Source of the DNA: Tetraselmis striata
Lineage: Eukaryota; Chlorophyta; Chlorodendrophyceae; Chlorodendrales; Chlorodendraceae
Assembly: GCA_006384855.1 (NCBI GenBank)
Contig: VCJN01000180.1
Location: 41,807 to 105,806, forward strand
DNA: 64,000 nt
Direction of reading: 5' to 3'
Part shown: piece by piece, positions 23,140-34,420 of the stretch
How positions within the stretch are numbered: position 1 is the stretch's first letter
Layout: each line of letters starts with the position of its first letter
The notes under the pieces: generated by a model
Database searches by the model: none
What the model saw: only the letters and a program-made list of their open reading frames with translations
Told to the model about the DNA's origin: nothing
Made by a program: the position numbers and the translations under genes

Positions 23140-23204
23140 ACATCGTAATTAATATGGTACGGTAGGATTAGGTCGTGGAGCCTGCCTGGAGGTGATTTTT
23201 TCGT

Positions 23205-23541
23205 AGCACGCGCCAGCAGCGCGTGCCCGTACTACAAAACTGCAGTGTCATTAAAAAAAACTGCAGTGTCATTTATTGTCCGCGCCCGCGTATTTGTAGC
23301 GTAATATGACGCGCATACAAGGGTTTTCGCAGCTAGACAGCGTAGATTTTGCATCAAAATGTACGGGGTCGGCTGGGACCAAAAGATCCACGACTGGTAC
23401 GGGGCCTCCAGACCGGATGGTGTCCGGAAAGGCGCCGCGCGTCCCGAGCCCCCGCCGGTGTTTGTAAATTACATGCCACCAGCGATCACGTGGCTCATCA
23501 GGACAGTACATTCCGATATGCTGCTCTAGGCCTTCCATCAC
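23205..23541 (-). other. hairpin-related sequence and unidentified ORF
   Basis: Plus-strand 23205-23325 contains GCGCCAGCAGCGCGTGC and ACGCGCATACAAGGG, related to the loop and flank of the perfect inverted repeat at 44.4-44.6 kb. A 90-codon minus ORF (23541-23269) is unrecognised. Its C-terminal segment VDLLVPADPVHFDAKSTLS is repeated at about 23955-24020, next to the LTR-like repeat, so it may be the end of that retroelement. Confidence 0.4.
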
Positions 23542-23751
23542 GGCTAAGATGCTGGGAAAGCCTGACTAATTGCTGCCGCACCTGGGCTTATCGGACACGC
23601 AACACCCCTGTGGGATGACGTATATCAAAATGATATTCACTCCCCACCTCAGGTGCTTTCACAACTAACCAGACTATCCCTACGGGTAATCTAAATCGAG
23701 CAGCATCCGGAAACGTACCACACAAGCGAATAATTGTCTCCGGGCGGGTGG

Positions 23752-23946
23752 GTGGGAGACAATATAGTCGGGTGCCTTCCAACAACTGAAGGCGCCCCCG
23801 GTCCGCGGCCGTCCTTTATACTCGGATAAAGGGCGCCGCCGGGCCGGCGCCGGCCGGTCCTGGCGTACCGGGCCGGCAGGGTCGTCACTTAACCCTGACG
23901 GCGCTGCGAAACCCAGGGTTTCCTAGGTCGTTCCTCCCAAGGAAAC
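23752..23946 (-). repeat. LTR-like direct repeat, left
   Basis: About 195 bp, near-identical to 26715-26909, in direct orientation. On the minus strand it starts TGTAGGGTTTCCTTGGG and ends GACTATATTGTCT. Together the pair brackets a gag and RT fragment. The 3' edge does not end in CA, so its exact limits and class (LTR or DIRS-type repeat) are uncertain. Confidence 0.7.
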
Positions 23947-24502
23947 CCTACAGTTTTCGCAGCTAGACAGCGTAGATTTTGCATCAAAATGTACGGGGTC
24001 GGCTGGGATCAAAAGATCCAACAGATGAAAGAACAGTGGCCGGTCTGGCGGGGCCCGTACACGGACTTATGTGAGCCAAATTATACCTCCAGGGAATTAT
24101 ATTCAATCAGGAACAAACACAGAACGGGGCATCACCACCATGGTATAAAATTGCCACTAGAACGGGACCCAAGTTGCGTCCCGGGAGGTATCCGAGTTAG
24201 TGTCGGATGGTGAACTGTCACCGTCACTATCGTCCAGATCGTCCTCTTCGGCAAGTGACAGGATCGTACGCGACACGGACAGAACGTGCTCCTCATCTAG
24301 CCCCATATAGCGGAGCTGAGCAGAGGTTGACTTCTAGCCACCATGCTGGCCCCATGTAGTGAGCGGGATGTCTGCGTTAGCGGCGGCGGAAGCACCTACT
24401 ATGCGCCATACTGACAGAGCCAGAGAAGAACAGCCAGTCACCAGATATTAGAGCATCCTGATGTCCCTACTGCGCCAGTGCCGCACCAGAACTCCCATGA
24501 CT

Positions 24503-25114
24503 TTAGAAAGCAGCAGGGGGGGCATCAGACAGCCCAAAGCATAGAACTCGCCAAGTGTAGAATTGCCCCCTCCATTCAGACTCATTGTAAGGAGCAGCTG
24601 AGTCATGGAGGCGGACATGGGAATAGCCCTGAGGCAGATCCATGCTGGCCAGCATGTCGTTGGGATTCACCAGGTCTGACAACTTAGATAACGACACCAT
24701 CCTGAAGGGAGTGTAAACCAAGTGTTTGTTGACATGACGCTGATCGCAGATCAGCCTGAGTCCACCACGGGGTTTGGGAACCACACCCAAAGGGTTCAGC
24801 ACCACATGACGCATAGGTTCTTCTCTGATATGGCCCAGCGGCAACAACAAAGCGATCTGTCCATCAATAAAATCGGGTTGCTGCAGCGCGGAAGGGTGAA
24901 TTGGCAGATGACTGGGTGGTGCGGGACCATCAGCCCAGTTCACACGGTAGCCATGCTTGACCCAATCTCTGACCTGACTGTCTCTAACTGATTCAGTGAA
25001 GCTGTCCCAAATTTGCCAGCCTTTACGGATAACACCGGCCGATTCCACAGGGGAATTGACGTCCAGAGCCGGCTCATGAGGAAGCTCAAAATTAGCTGAC
25101 ATTAAAACCGTCAC
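24503..25114 (-). pseudogene. retroelement RT fragment
   Basis: A 203-codon frame with the N-terminal half of a reverse transcriptase: the sequence VVLNPLGVVPKPRGGLRLIC, then DQRHVNKHL, ASMDLPQGYSHV (first catalytic Asp) and FGLSDAP. The YxDD box and everything beyond are missing, and downstream sequence runs into noncoding DNA and the left repeat. The pattern PLGVVPK...LRLICD.R.VN is closest to DIRS/Ngaro-type RTs, but a diverged LTR element cannot be excluded. It lies downstream of a zinc-knuckle gag on the same strand, so they likely belong to one internally deleted element. Confidence 0.7.
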
Positions 25115-25569
25115 AAAATGCTAACGCTACAGACATCATCATAGTGTTCAGCAAGCAGCCTGGATGACTGCTGCATGAATCAAACAGTGAGTTTGAACTC
25201 GAAATCGTCTGAAACTGAAAATAACAGTATTTTCAAATCAACTATCGTTCCGACACAACGGGAGATATGAAACGTCACATAGGGTGTGCCGCCCTTCACA
25301 TGAATGCGTCGCCGGCCAACTTATGGAAAGTTGCAGAGACAACTGCCAGGGGCAGCACAGAGTCGCAGGGACATCATATGTATTACATACAAGGTATCTC
25401 TCGGAGACACACCACCTAACAGGTGACTCTCCCTGAGGAGATCAGAGCTGCTATGACACGAGCCTGAGCTCAGATCCCGGAGGAGGGCTAATAGCTGCCC
25501 GGAGGCCTAACTGCAGCTACACGAAACACCATCACTGGCCAGGCCAGGAGGATTGCAGACTCCACAGCT
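25115..25569. other. noncoding spacer between gag and RT fragment
   Basis: About 450 bp without a supported ORF. Presumably deleted or decayed internal retroelement sequence, since gag and RT flank it on the same strand. Confidence 0.4.
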
Positions 25570-26622
25570 TCATCGACTTGCACTCGGGCAGTCCCTACTG
25601 AAGTGTCCTTTCCTCTGGCAGTGATAACAGGTGACGTCCGCAGCAAAAGACCGACCAGGAGAAGACCTCTCCTCGCGACGGCCGCCCTCCCTCCGGTTGT
25701 CGCTCCCACGGTGAAAAGACTCGGGCTCGTGAGAAGAGGAAGAAGGCTTCGCGCGCGAAGAAGAAGAGGAAGGATTATTGGTCTTGGCCTTCTCAATCGC
25801 CTTCTTCAGCTCCTTGTAGTCCGCTAAGCCCTTTTCGCCGAGAGGGTCCATTGCACCGAACTCCTTGGCGACTTCCGCGCCGTACTCGTGCTCCACATGC
25901 AGCTTCTTGCCACGCCTGTTAATACGAAGAGCCACAGTGGTACACAATGCAAGTGCCGCGGTAATCGTCTTGAACAGCTCCGCAGACGAAGCTGGCGAGG
26001 AAGCAGGAAGATCGGCGCCGTCCCCCACCAAGTCACGCAGAGGCTCCTCCGCCGGCGCCAAAAGGTCATAGATCTGGAAGACGTCGTCTAGGTCGCGTTG
26101 AAGAATACGAGCATCAGCGGTATGGCGGCGGTGAACCTTACCATCTTTGTCCAGCCAGCCATCCTCGGGTGCGTTGATGGAGCGAGACGGTGCTTCCACA
26201 GCCGGAGGTTGACCTGGTCTCTTGCCCTTGCGGTCGTTGTCGGCGTCCCCCTCCGCAACGCGTTTCGAAGCTGAAGCCGAAGTGGACGGACCGCTCGACG
26301 ACGCGACTGCCTGCCTAAGCTCAGAAACCTCTCGTTCGATACGGATTAGAGCAGCAGAAGTATCAGCCACTGCCTGTCTAGCGGCGACGAGAGAGGGAGA
26401 TTCAGCTACCCCGTCTGCATGTAGAGTGTCGCCACCTAGGACTACAGTGAGATGGTTTTCGCGCGTAACGAGTTGCTCACGAAGAGCTTTGCGAGAGTCC
26501 AGTAACTCGTTCCAAACGAGTTCAAACTTGTCTACTGCTAAAACAGAGACGAGAAAGCAAGGTGACAGCACCACGAGTGAGACAAAGAGCCACGCCCAAG
26601 ATGTACTCGCGGAGCGAGCCAT
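25570..26622 (-). CDS. retroelement gag with zinc knuckle and N-terminal hydrophobic segment
   Basis: The frame extends from 26742, but the first ATG is at 26622, giving about 350 residues. C-terminal CYHCQRKGHFSRDC is a CX2CX4HX4C zinc knuckle, the hallmark of retroelement Gag nucleocapsid. The middle part (LQRDLDDVFQIYDLLAPAEE, ADYKELKKAIEKAK) is helical; before the knuckle it is Ser/Arg/Gly-rich. Residues 9-30 (WAWLFVSLVVLSPCFLVSV) are hydrophobic and look like a signal peptide or membrane anchor, which is unusual for Gag. The ORF lies just inside the 26715-26909 repeat, as expected for the first gene of the element. The protein would package element RNA. Confidence 0.75.
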   Translation of the reverse strand: MARSASTSWAWLFVSLVVLSPCFLVSVLAVDKFELVWNELLDSRKALREQLVTRENHLTVVLGGDTLHADGVAESPSLVAARQAVADTSAALIRIEREVSELRQAVASSSGPSTSASASKRVAEGDADNDRKGKRPGQPPAVEAPSRSINAPEDGWLDKDGKVHRRHTADARILQRDLDDVFQIYDLLAPAEEPLRDLVGDGADLPASSPASSAELFKTITAALALCTTVALRINRRGKKLHVEHEYGAEVAKEFGAMDPLGEKGLADYKELKKAIEKAKTNNPSSSSSRAKPSSSSHEPESFHRGSDNRREGGRREERSSPGRSFAADVTCYHCQRKGHFSRDCPSASR

Positions 26623-26714
26623 GGTGAGTGCCGGGATCAAACACACCACAAAACGTAGAAGAAATTTGAATTTTTGTAGTCGAAGACGAAACGAAAAATG
26701 TACCAGTCGTAGAA

Positions 26715-26909
26715 GACAATATAGTCGGGTGCCTTCCAACAAGTGAAGGCGCCCCCGGTCCGCGGCCGTCCTTTATACTCGGATAAAGGGCGCCGCCGGG
26801 CCGGCGCCGGCCGGTCCTGGCGTACCGGGCCGGCAGGGTCGTCACTTAACCCTGACGGCGCTGCGAAAACCAGGGTTTCCTAGGTCGTTCCTCCCAAGGA
26901 AACCCTACA
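26715..26909 (-). repeat. LTR-like direct repeat, right (5' of gag)
   Basis: Pairs with 23752-23946; only a few differences are visible (for example CAACAAGTGAAGG against CAACAACTGAAGG). It sits immediately upstream of gag on the minus strand. Confidence 0.7.
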
Positions 26910-27450
26910 GTTTATTTGTATTACGGGTACCTGGAAGTACGGTCATATTTGTAGTAATACGGGTACCTGTACGAGTGGCGCTAGTTGTAGTATTTTTCCG
27001 CATCCAGGACGACATTTGTAATATTTATGATATTGACGGCTATTGACGTACGGTACCTACACCAGGTAGCGACTACGAGTAATCCTTATTCGTAGTGGAT
27101 GAGGGCAATATCAGCAGTATCGCTGTAGTCGCTAGTCGCCATAATATTAAGTCGTGGATAGATTTATATGGGCGCTTTGGAGCTGCTTTATATGGTCATA
27201 TTGGTAATATAGAGGTTTGATTACACCGGGTTATTCTGTCACCGGTTCTGGTAAAGGTAAGATTCTAGTTTGAATGCTAGCTACAAGTACCTGTACTCGC
27301 AGTACGCGTACCGCTTGGACTTCCCGATGTCCAGCGGCGCTAGCGACAGCATGCGACAGCCCTGCTACATGACGCACCCGCACCACGAGGGGAGTCCACC
27401 TTCTGCCTTTGCGCCAGCTTACCAGCTAGCGCAACGGCGTCGCACCTCTC
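26910..27450. other. AT-rich spacer, no gene recognised
   Basis: Low-GC DNA with phrases such as ACGGGTACCTG and TAATATTTAT that recur at 44580-44770, suggesting a shared old repeat. No ORF is supported. Confidence 0.4.
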
Positions 27451-27532
27451 GTAGGTGTGCAAGGTGTGAATATCTCTACGAGTGGACGGTCTCGACGACT
27501 AGTCTTCCACCACGACACTTGCGCACGCTACG

Positions 27533-28610
27533 ATGGCAGGCGGCAAGAAGGCGGCAGACCCTACGAAGACAACGCCAGCCGAAACGCCCGCGGAGCCGAC
27601 AGAGACGACACGGGACACGACAACGCTGCAAGCGCTGGCGTTGAAGGTGGACGCTTTATCGACCCGCTTGGACGAACAAGACAACAACAAGCGCAAGGAG
27701 CAGCGCGACATTCCCTCGGACGACGACGAAGTCGGCGAGGGTGGCAAGGAGCCGGAGCACGACGCCCGGACAGCCGCTGCTACGGGGGGGGGGGGGGGGG
27801 GGGGGGGGCGCGCGCGCGACGCCGCGGCCGTGTTCATCGACCCTCGGGATTGGGAAGACCTCTTGCCCCGGGCGTACCAAGACTGCCCCCCCCCCCCCCC
27901 CCCCCCCCCCCGTCGGGCGCCACACGCCCGAGCCTCTGGCGGCCCCGTAACGACGAGGCCGACCGCTACCTCACTGAGGCCAACAAGACTGCGTCGCGCG
28001 ACGAGTACCGCCACATGCTGTGCTATGACGTCTACCGCGCCGCCGCTAACGCGGCGGCTAAGACAGCTCTGGCTACGCTTCGCGCGCCCGATACCCCCAC
28101 CCAAGACCGCGTCGACGCCCTCGACCTACTCGACGCCGCGCATCGCACGCTTGAAGCAGTGGGCGACGCGGATGAGGCTAGGCTCACCTACCTTCGACGC
28201 TTCAAGGCCAAGAAGGCCCTCACCCCCGAGGAGCAAGTCGCCGAGCGACTCATCTACTCCCGAGTCTTCGACACCGCCGAGCATGAGCGCTCCGCCAACT
28301 GGCAGCGCTCGAGGACAAGCGCCTCGAGGTCGGCCTCGCGGCTGCGGCCAAGGCACAGGCATACGCGACCTTCAAGAGGCAAGCAGTGGAGCGCGACACC
28401 GACAGCAACAAGGCGCGGAAGGAAAAGGACAAGGCGGCGCGCGAGAGGCGGAAGCAGCAACGCCGCGAGGCGGACGCCAAGAACCGCGACAAGAAGGCGG
28501 CAGGACCGGCGACAAGACACGTGACTGACGGTGTGGCGCGCCGCGCCGACCGCTGTTGCCCCGACTCCGACTATATGCGTCACAGCGTAAGGCGGAGTTG
28601 GCGGCACTGA
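27533..28610 (+). pseudogene. gag-like ORF of DIRS-like element, split by G and C runs
   Basis: Starts MAGGKKAADPTKTTPAE with a helical stretch (LALKVDALSTRLDEQDN). A G25 run (27784-27808) and a C26 run (27886-27911) shift the frame. A second frame continues with DEYRHMLCYDVYRAAANAAA and VDALDLLDAAHRTLEA, and a third ends in a charged segment (ARKEKDKAARERRKQQRR). Read together they form one protein of about 340 residues upstream of the RT, the position of gag. The homopolymers look inserted or slipped. Similarity with the basic leader of the minus-strand copy at 1-1671 supports this. Confidence 0.55.
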
Positions 28611-28634
28611 CGAGACATCGGCGCGAGCGCGCAA

Positions 28635-30547
28635 GTGACGAGCTGGATACGGGATGGCGTACGCGTGCCTTTCCGCTACAACCGGCCACCCCCAAGGTTC
28701 AACCAAGGCGTCTCGTTCAACGACGCAACCCCTGCCCAACTCAAGTTCCTCACCGCCGAACTAAGACGCTTTACGGCGGCCGGCGCGTGGGAGAAGTCGT
28801 CGTGCGCATGGTGGGTGTCCCGGGCGTTCTTCGTTCCGAAGCCTGGCGACAACCAGTGGCGTTTCATCATCGACCTCCGTGTGCTCAACACCTTCTGCGC
28901 TCGCAAGCGACTACGGATGGAGACACTCATGGGCGTCCGACACCTGACCGCGAAAGGGGACTACATGTTTCCGTTCGACCTGCAAGACGGCTTCTATGCC
29001 CTTGGCATCGCGCCCTCCGACCGCGACTACTTCACGGTCAACATCCGCGGGACCCTCTACCGGCTGTGCGGCCTTCCCATGGGCTGGTCGCTCAGCCCTT
29101 ACTACTTCACGACGTTCACGATGACGTTCGTCAAGCACCTACGCTCTCCGACTACCCCCGCTGCGCCTGGCAATGTCCCGCGGTCGCGCCGCTGGCTGCG
29201 CCGCGGCGGTGGAGGGGAGCGCGCATCTTACCATACGTCGACGATTTCTTGCTGTTCGCCTCGTCGGAGCCGGAGGCGCTGGAGCTCCGCTAGCGCGTCG
29301 CCGACTTGTTGGACAGCCTGGGCCTGCAGCGCAACCCCGCCAAAGGGCTATGGGAGCCGGTCCAGTACGGCCAGCACCTGGGGGTGGACATCGACACAGC
29401 CACGGGATATTTTTATGCCCCGGTGGACAAACTGCAGCGGCTCGCGCGCCAAGCCAATCAATTGCTGCAGCGCGCGGCCCGCGACGCCCGTTGGCTACCC
29501 GTGCGGGAGCTGCAGTCGCTCGCTGGGCGGGCTCAATACCTTTTCTTGGCAATCCCGGCCGCGCTTCTACTTGCGGGAGCTCCACGACGTGGTGGGCTCC
29601 AAATGGGGCGGCCGAGTGCGCATGACACACCAGCTGCGGCGCGACCTGCAGTGGTGGACCGCCGTGCCGACTCGGGCCAACGGCCGCCCTATCCACCGCC
29701 ATGTGGAGACGGCCTACATGCACTGCGACAGCTCCGGCTACGGTTGGGGTGCGGTGCCGAATGGCAGGCTAGAGGCGCGGGGGTTCTGGGAGGCAGCCGA
29801 CGAGCGCCAGCACATCACCTGGAAAGAACTGAAGGCCGTCCGGCTGGCAGTGGAGTCTTTCCCGCCGCACCTCGCCGGTCGCCGCGTGTTGCTGCACGAG
29901 GACAACCAGGCGGTGTGCAGCGTCCTTGCTGGCCTCGCCTCCCGCTTTCCGGCGATGATGGCGGAACTACGCAAGCGATGGTACCTGCTGGACAGCAACG
30001 GCGTACACATCAGAGCCCGCTACATCCGGTCCGCCGCGAACGTCTGGGCGGATCGACTGAGCCGACACCTCGACAGCGACGACTGGAAACTGGACCCCGT
30101 CCTGTTCGCAGAGCTGGAGGCAATGTGGGGTGCGCACTCCGTCGATCGGTTCGCATCAGCCCTGAACGCGATGCTACCACGCTACAACGCTGCGTGGTTG
30201 GACCCCGGCTGCGAGGCGGTGGACTCCCTGCACCTGTCCGATGCGGAGTGGCGTCGCGAGAACAACTACTGCAACCCCCCTTGGCCGCTATTGCCGGACC
30301 TGGTAGGGTGCAGAAGCTGCGCCAGAGCGGCGCGGCCGCTACCGTCGTGGCCCCTCGCTGGGAGGGCAAGGTGTGGCACCAGGCACTTACCGAGATGGCG
30401 GTGGCGGAGCGCGTGGTACTGCCTCGCCGCGATCTTTTTCGGCCGGGGCGGAGGGCAGGGCGCGATATGCCCGGAGCGCCGCGCTGGGCAATGAGTGTCT
30501 TCCGTGTGCCATACCGTCATGGCTGCACCTGCGCCGCGGATCAGTGA
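28635..30547 (+). pseudogene. DIRS-like RT - RNase H - methyltransferase-like polyprotein
   Basis: RT: WWVSRAFFVPKPGDNQWRF, then IIDLRVLNTF, FPFDLQDGFYALGI (catalytic Asp) and LPMGWSLSPYYFT in one frame; after a shift, ILPYVDDFLLFASSE supplies the YVDD box. RNase H at about 29720-30070: HCDSSGYGWG, ITWKELKAVRLAVES, LHEDNQAV, RSAANVWADRLSR. A Dam-like methyltransferase domain follows (SVDRFASALNAMLPRYN and NNYCNPPWPLL), as found in DIRS elements, with its end (AATVVAPRWEGKVWHQAL) in another frame. At least three frame changes and one in-frame stop make this copy inactive. Order and content identify a DIRS-type element, which copies RNA and integrates with a tyrosine recombinase instead of an integrase. 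Confidence 0.8.
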
Positions 30548-30551
30548 GCGC

Positions 30552-31197
30552 AACCTTGGCGCTGTTCCCGGTACGAGGTGCTACGCATGTCGTCAGGCCC
30601 ACGCGCGCGCCACGCGTGCCGCAGGCAAAATATCTGTTGGACATCCAGACCAGCGGCACGAACCCGTGGGCAGCTACTATGCGTCCGTACATGCGCTCAG
30701 TACTAGGTAACGACCAACTCGGCGAAACGGCGCTTCATTTGTACGCGTCGGCGTGGGCAGAGACTACCGCCAGTACGTACGGCAATGCCATCCGCCCATT
30801 CCTACAGTTCTGCGCTGAGCAGGGTGTGCCGCCCCTGGGTGGCACGGCGGCAACCGTCGCGCGCTACATCGCGTGGCAGGGTTTGCGGGGGACGGTCAAG
30901 GCAGCCAGTCTGCAGCCTTACCTTTCCGCGATCAACGGTTTCTACCGTGACCACGGCGCGGAGCCGGTGGCGCAAGGCGACCTCATCAGCAAGGTGAGAA
31001 AGGGCCTCGCGGCATCGCAAGTTGAGCCAGATCCGCCTGGGGTCCGCACCGACGTGCCCGCCCGGTTGATCACACGGACGTTGCGGCTTGCGGAGACCCT
31101 GCGTGAGGAGTTGGGACCCACATGGACCCGCGACCAGCTTCCTCGTATCCTCCTGTTCCGCGCCGCGATGGCACGCCTTAATGTGTGCTACTGTTGA
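30552..31197 (+). pseudogene. tyrosine recombinase N-terminal domain, truncated
   Basis: Encodes the SAM-like core-binding domain of a DIRS-type recombinase: ALHLYASAWAETTASTYGNA, AIRPFLQFCAEQGVPPLGG, ATVARYIAWQGLRGTV, LQPYLSAINGFYRDHG. The frame stops at 31197 shortly after the linker, so the catalytic R-H-R-Y domain is lost where gypsy remnants begin. It shares the block ATVxRYxAWxGxRG with the recombinases of elements A and B, which places all three in one superfamily. Confidence 0.75.
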
Positions 31198-31198
31198 T

Positions 31199-32230
31199 TA
31201 GGGTGAGTGAGGGTATAGGATATATCCTCACATTCCACCCCGCTCTGATGAATCTGAGCCAGCAGATTCACGGTGGAAACCTTTGCGGGTGGCTCGCCTT
31301 AGCAGCAAGGTATGCTGGTGAGGTCGAGATATGTTTATAACGTTCTGACAGCATATAATGCTGCATCAGCGGTGAATACCGCATTGTTTCATAGGGCATC
31401 CAGTCATCTCCGGTTGCCGGAAAGTTATGGAACCTTACTTTGAACAGCAAGGTTTTGCCCTTTGCATACAGTCTTGGGTATAGTGCCAATTTACAGTCAG
31501 TGATGTCCGCAATGATTGGGTCATCAGTTCTGCGCGTCTGTCTGCCAATCAAGGCATCAGGTATGTCTGTTTGCGCAGATATGGTATCCCAGAGTCTCAG
31601 TTTAGAGACATGAAATACTGGGTGGCACTCAAGCAAGCTCAGGTGGTAACTGTATTTTGTAGGCCTGAGGGTTCACCTGTTCGATGACCTCATATGGTCC
31701 TACATATCGTTGTTTGAGCTTGGGACATTTTTGTCCGCGTATAATCATATCGTCAGTTTTTATCATTATCTTATCACCGATCTGAAAAGTTATCGGCTGC
31801 TTACTGTTTTTATCATAGTAGTACCTTTGGTATTCTTTGGCAATTATAATATTTTCATGCACCAAATTGTGTATATCTTGGATTTTTGACAGAATGTCTA
31901 TGGTAGTTTCTCGCACTCCAGTTTTGGGATTTACAATATCAATTGGCAACCGAGGATGGAAGCCATATATTGCATGGAATGGAGTAAATTTTGTTGTCGA
32001 CGATTCTGTGTTATTGTAATTGAACTCAGCAAGGGATAGGTAGTTCACCCAATCTTGCTGTGAGGGAATGCGCTTATGGTGGCGAGAGTCTGTGCTACTC
32101 CGAGGTTGTGAGGGTGAGAGTATTATGATTACAGTCGGCGTCGCGCCGTGGTGATATATCAGCAGGCGCAGTGCGGCCGACAAGGCGCGGGCGCAGCCCG
32201 ACATCGGGCGCGCGCTACGCGCCTTAACAT
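31199..32230 (-). pseudogene. Ty3/gypsy integrase C-terminus and chromodomain-like end
   Basis: Frame 32276-31629 has the end of a gypsy integrase: QQDWVNYLSLAEFNYNN, FTPFHAIYGFHPRLPIDI, IGDKIMIKTDDMII and KLKQRYVGPYEVIEQVNP. Frame 31636-31268 continues with HPVFHVSKLRL and a chromodomain-like C-terminus (LLFKVRFHNFPATGDDWMPY). Catalytic DDE core, RT and LTRs are absent. It is AT-richer than its neighbours and a different subfamily from the gypsy at 57-63 kb. It butts against the truncated DIRS recombinase at 31197. Confidence 0.8.
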
Positions 32231-32244
32231 GGTTATGGTAATCT

Positions 32245-32540
32245 AGGGTTAGTGAGGGTATAGGACATATCCTCACATTCCACCCCGCTCTGATGAATCT
32301 GAGCCAGCAGATTCACGGTGGAAACCTTTGCGGGTGGCTCGCCTTAGTAGCAATGTATGCTGGTGAGGTCGAGATATGTTTGTAACGTTCCGACAGCATA
32401 TAATGCTGCATCAGCGGTGCACACCGCATCGTTTCATAGGGCATCCAGTCATCTCCGGTTGCCGGAAAGGTATGGAACCTTACTTTGAACAGCAAGGCTT
32501 TGCCCTTTGCATGCCTGAGGCCACTGTCGCACCGCACCCA
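32245..32540 (-). repeat. duplicate of gypsy 3' end
   Basis: Repeats 31199-31490 at about 90-95 percent, including CCGCTCTGATGAATCTGAGC and the coding stretch KVRFHTFPATGDDWMPYETM. This is either a 3' end plus LTR repeat or a tandem fragment. Confidence 0.75.
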
Positions 32541-33230
32541 AGAAGGGGGATCCCCATACAGTGTCGATCACAATGGGATATGGGTTACATGGGTTGTGTT
32601 GTTGGCACATCCGTCACTGGGGATGGTTTATTCCAGCAGTCACGCCGCCGTCACATGCCATGATTGTGCCCACCACGCGCCGCCTCTTCAGTCGTGTCTA
32701 TATCCACCTGCATGCCTGCCGCTTTCATTAACCACGACACCACAGCACATGGCCTTGCCTTGTTGCAACCGCAAGTAACCCAGAACCCATCGGAACTCCA
32801 GCGGCACGGGTGAACTGCAAAAAATGCAAGTCCCCAGACAGCGCAAGTTGCTTCCAGCAGCCGTGCAGCAATTCTGGATTCCACGTGTTGAGGCCGCGAT
32901 GGATGCCCCATCTTATGGTTGCCCCCCCTACCTGGCGCGTAGTCCACAGTGGATCGCATCCGAAATGTCCACATGCTTCATCAGCCACATCCAGTCCAAT
33001 ACACGGATGTGCCCCCCTTCCGCAGCACATGCTGGAGGGTAGTCATCGGGTACCTAGTGTCGATGGGGGCACAATATTCTACGTGTCACAACCACCCAAG
33101 CACATCGACATGACCCGCTCGCGCAGCTTGAATCACCAAGTGTGAAAGCTCGTGCCCCTTCCAAAGACAATCTCCCTGAAAGTCCATGCAAGCCCTCCGA
33201 TAGCAGGGACGGTCTTATGGCGTGCGCTCA
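32541..33230. other. no gene recognised
   Basis: Contains overlapping ORFs of about 100 codons (for example minus 33030-32728 and plus 32810-33145) without recognisable domains. Confidence 0.4.
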
Positions 33231-33234
33231 TCTA

Positions 33235-34250
33235 TCCGAGGATGACCCGCCGGCGGGCCATCAGCTCACGCAATAGGCCGCGACTCATCACATCGCCCAC
33301 CAGACATAGGAGGCCCCACCCCCTTCCCCTATCGGCGTGGGGCGTATCGGACGACTGACACCCGCCGCGGCCCTCCCGCCGCGCGGCAAATGCCGCCCGG
33401 GCCCATTGAGCACAGCCCCATGCGACCCGCGGTGCGACATCCCGACTCCCACCGGCTGGTAGGTAGCTCCCTTCCCGCGGGCAGCGACCACGCGCACCGC
33501 GCAGTATGCGCCGCTCCACCCACGCTTTCCCCGCCCCAGCGTCAAGTCGGAAAATATTGCGCATGATCCGAGCATGCCCCGCCGACGGGGCATCAATAGA
33601 CGCAATAGGCCGCTACTCCCCACATCTCCCACCAGACATACGCCCATACGTATAGGCTAATCAAAGTTTGTAACTGCGTGTCCGCGCGTGCGTGATGCCG
33701 AGGTGCGGGGAGGAGGTCGGCAGGACGTAGGCACCACGGACACCACGGACTTACACACGCGCCGTCCGACAAGCCCCCCCCCCCCCCCCCCCCCCCCCCC
33801 GCGAACACAATCCATATTGGTAGACATGCCAGACACTAGAAGACGAAGGGGAAGAAGGGGGGAGGGAGGCTTCCAGGTACTGGCAAAGGATGTATAGTTT
33901 CAGCAGCGCAGTGCGGAATGGACAGGCCGAGCCGGCAGTGCTGCGCTGACGGGCCATCAGTTGACGCATTAGGCCGCGACTCCCCATATCACCCACCAGA
34001 CATACGCCCATGCGTGTGGGCAATTCAAAAGTTAGCGACTGCTTGCCCGCGCGGCCATGATGCCGGGGTGCGGTGGGAGGTCGGCAGGTCGTCGGCGCCA
34101 CGCCGGCGCTGCGGAGATCACGTGCCTACAGGATCGCCATCCCCCCCCCCCCCTTCCGAACACAGTCGATATTGGTAGATACTGGAAGACGAATGGGGAG
34201 ACGGGAGGGCGGGGGCTTACGGATACTGGAAACGGAAGTCTAGTTGAAGC
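33235..34250. repeat. diverged tandem repeat with poly(C) tract, about 3 units
   Basis: Three successive units (from about 33250, 33585 and 33943) share GGGCATCA-xx-GACGCAATAGGCCGC, then CACCAGACATACGCCCAT, then GGTGCGG-GGGAGGTCGGCAGG. Units 2 and 3 then carry a C run (33774-33800; 34141-34153), CACA-TC-ATATTGGTAGA and a GAAGACGAA block. Unit length is about 350 bp; unit 1 is partial. Open frames here exist only because of the C runs. Confidence 0.75.
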
Positions 34251-34420
34251 ATCGCGGGGCGGAGATGGGTAACGTAGAGGCCGGGCTGGCAGTGCCGCGC
34301 TGGGAAGCGCGCCGGCGCGGCACAAGCGGGGTCGAGCAGTCCGGGCGGGTTGCATCTGCGGACGCACTATGAGGTGACCGGACTACACCGACACACCGGG
34401 CGGGCGGGGCGGGGCATGTA

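Noticed and set aside
27533..28528. Separate gag ORFs in different frames as distinct proteins
   Set aside because: The frames change at G and C runs and together make one gag-like product; the out-of-frame parts are shadows.
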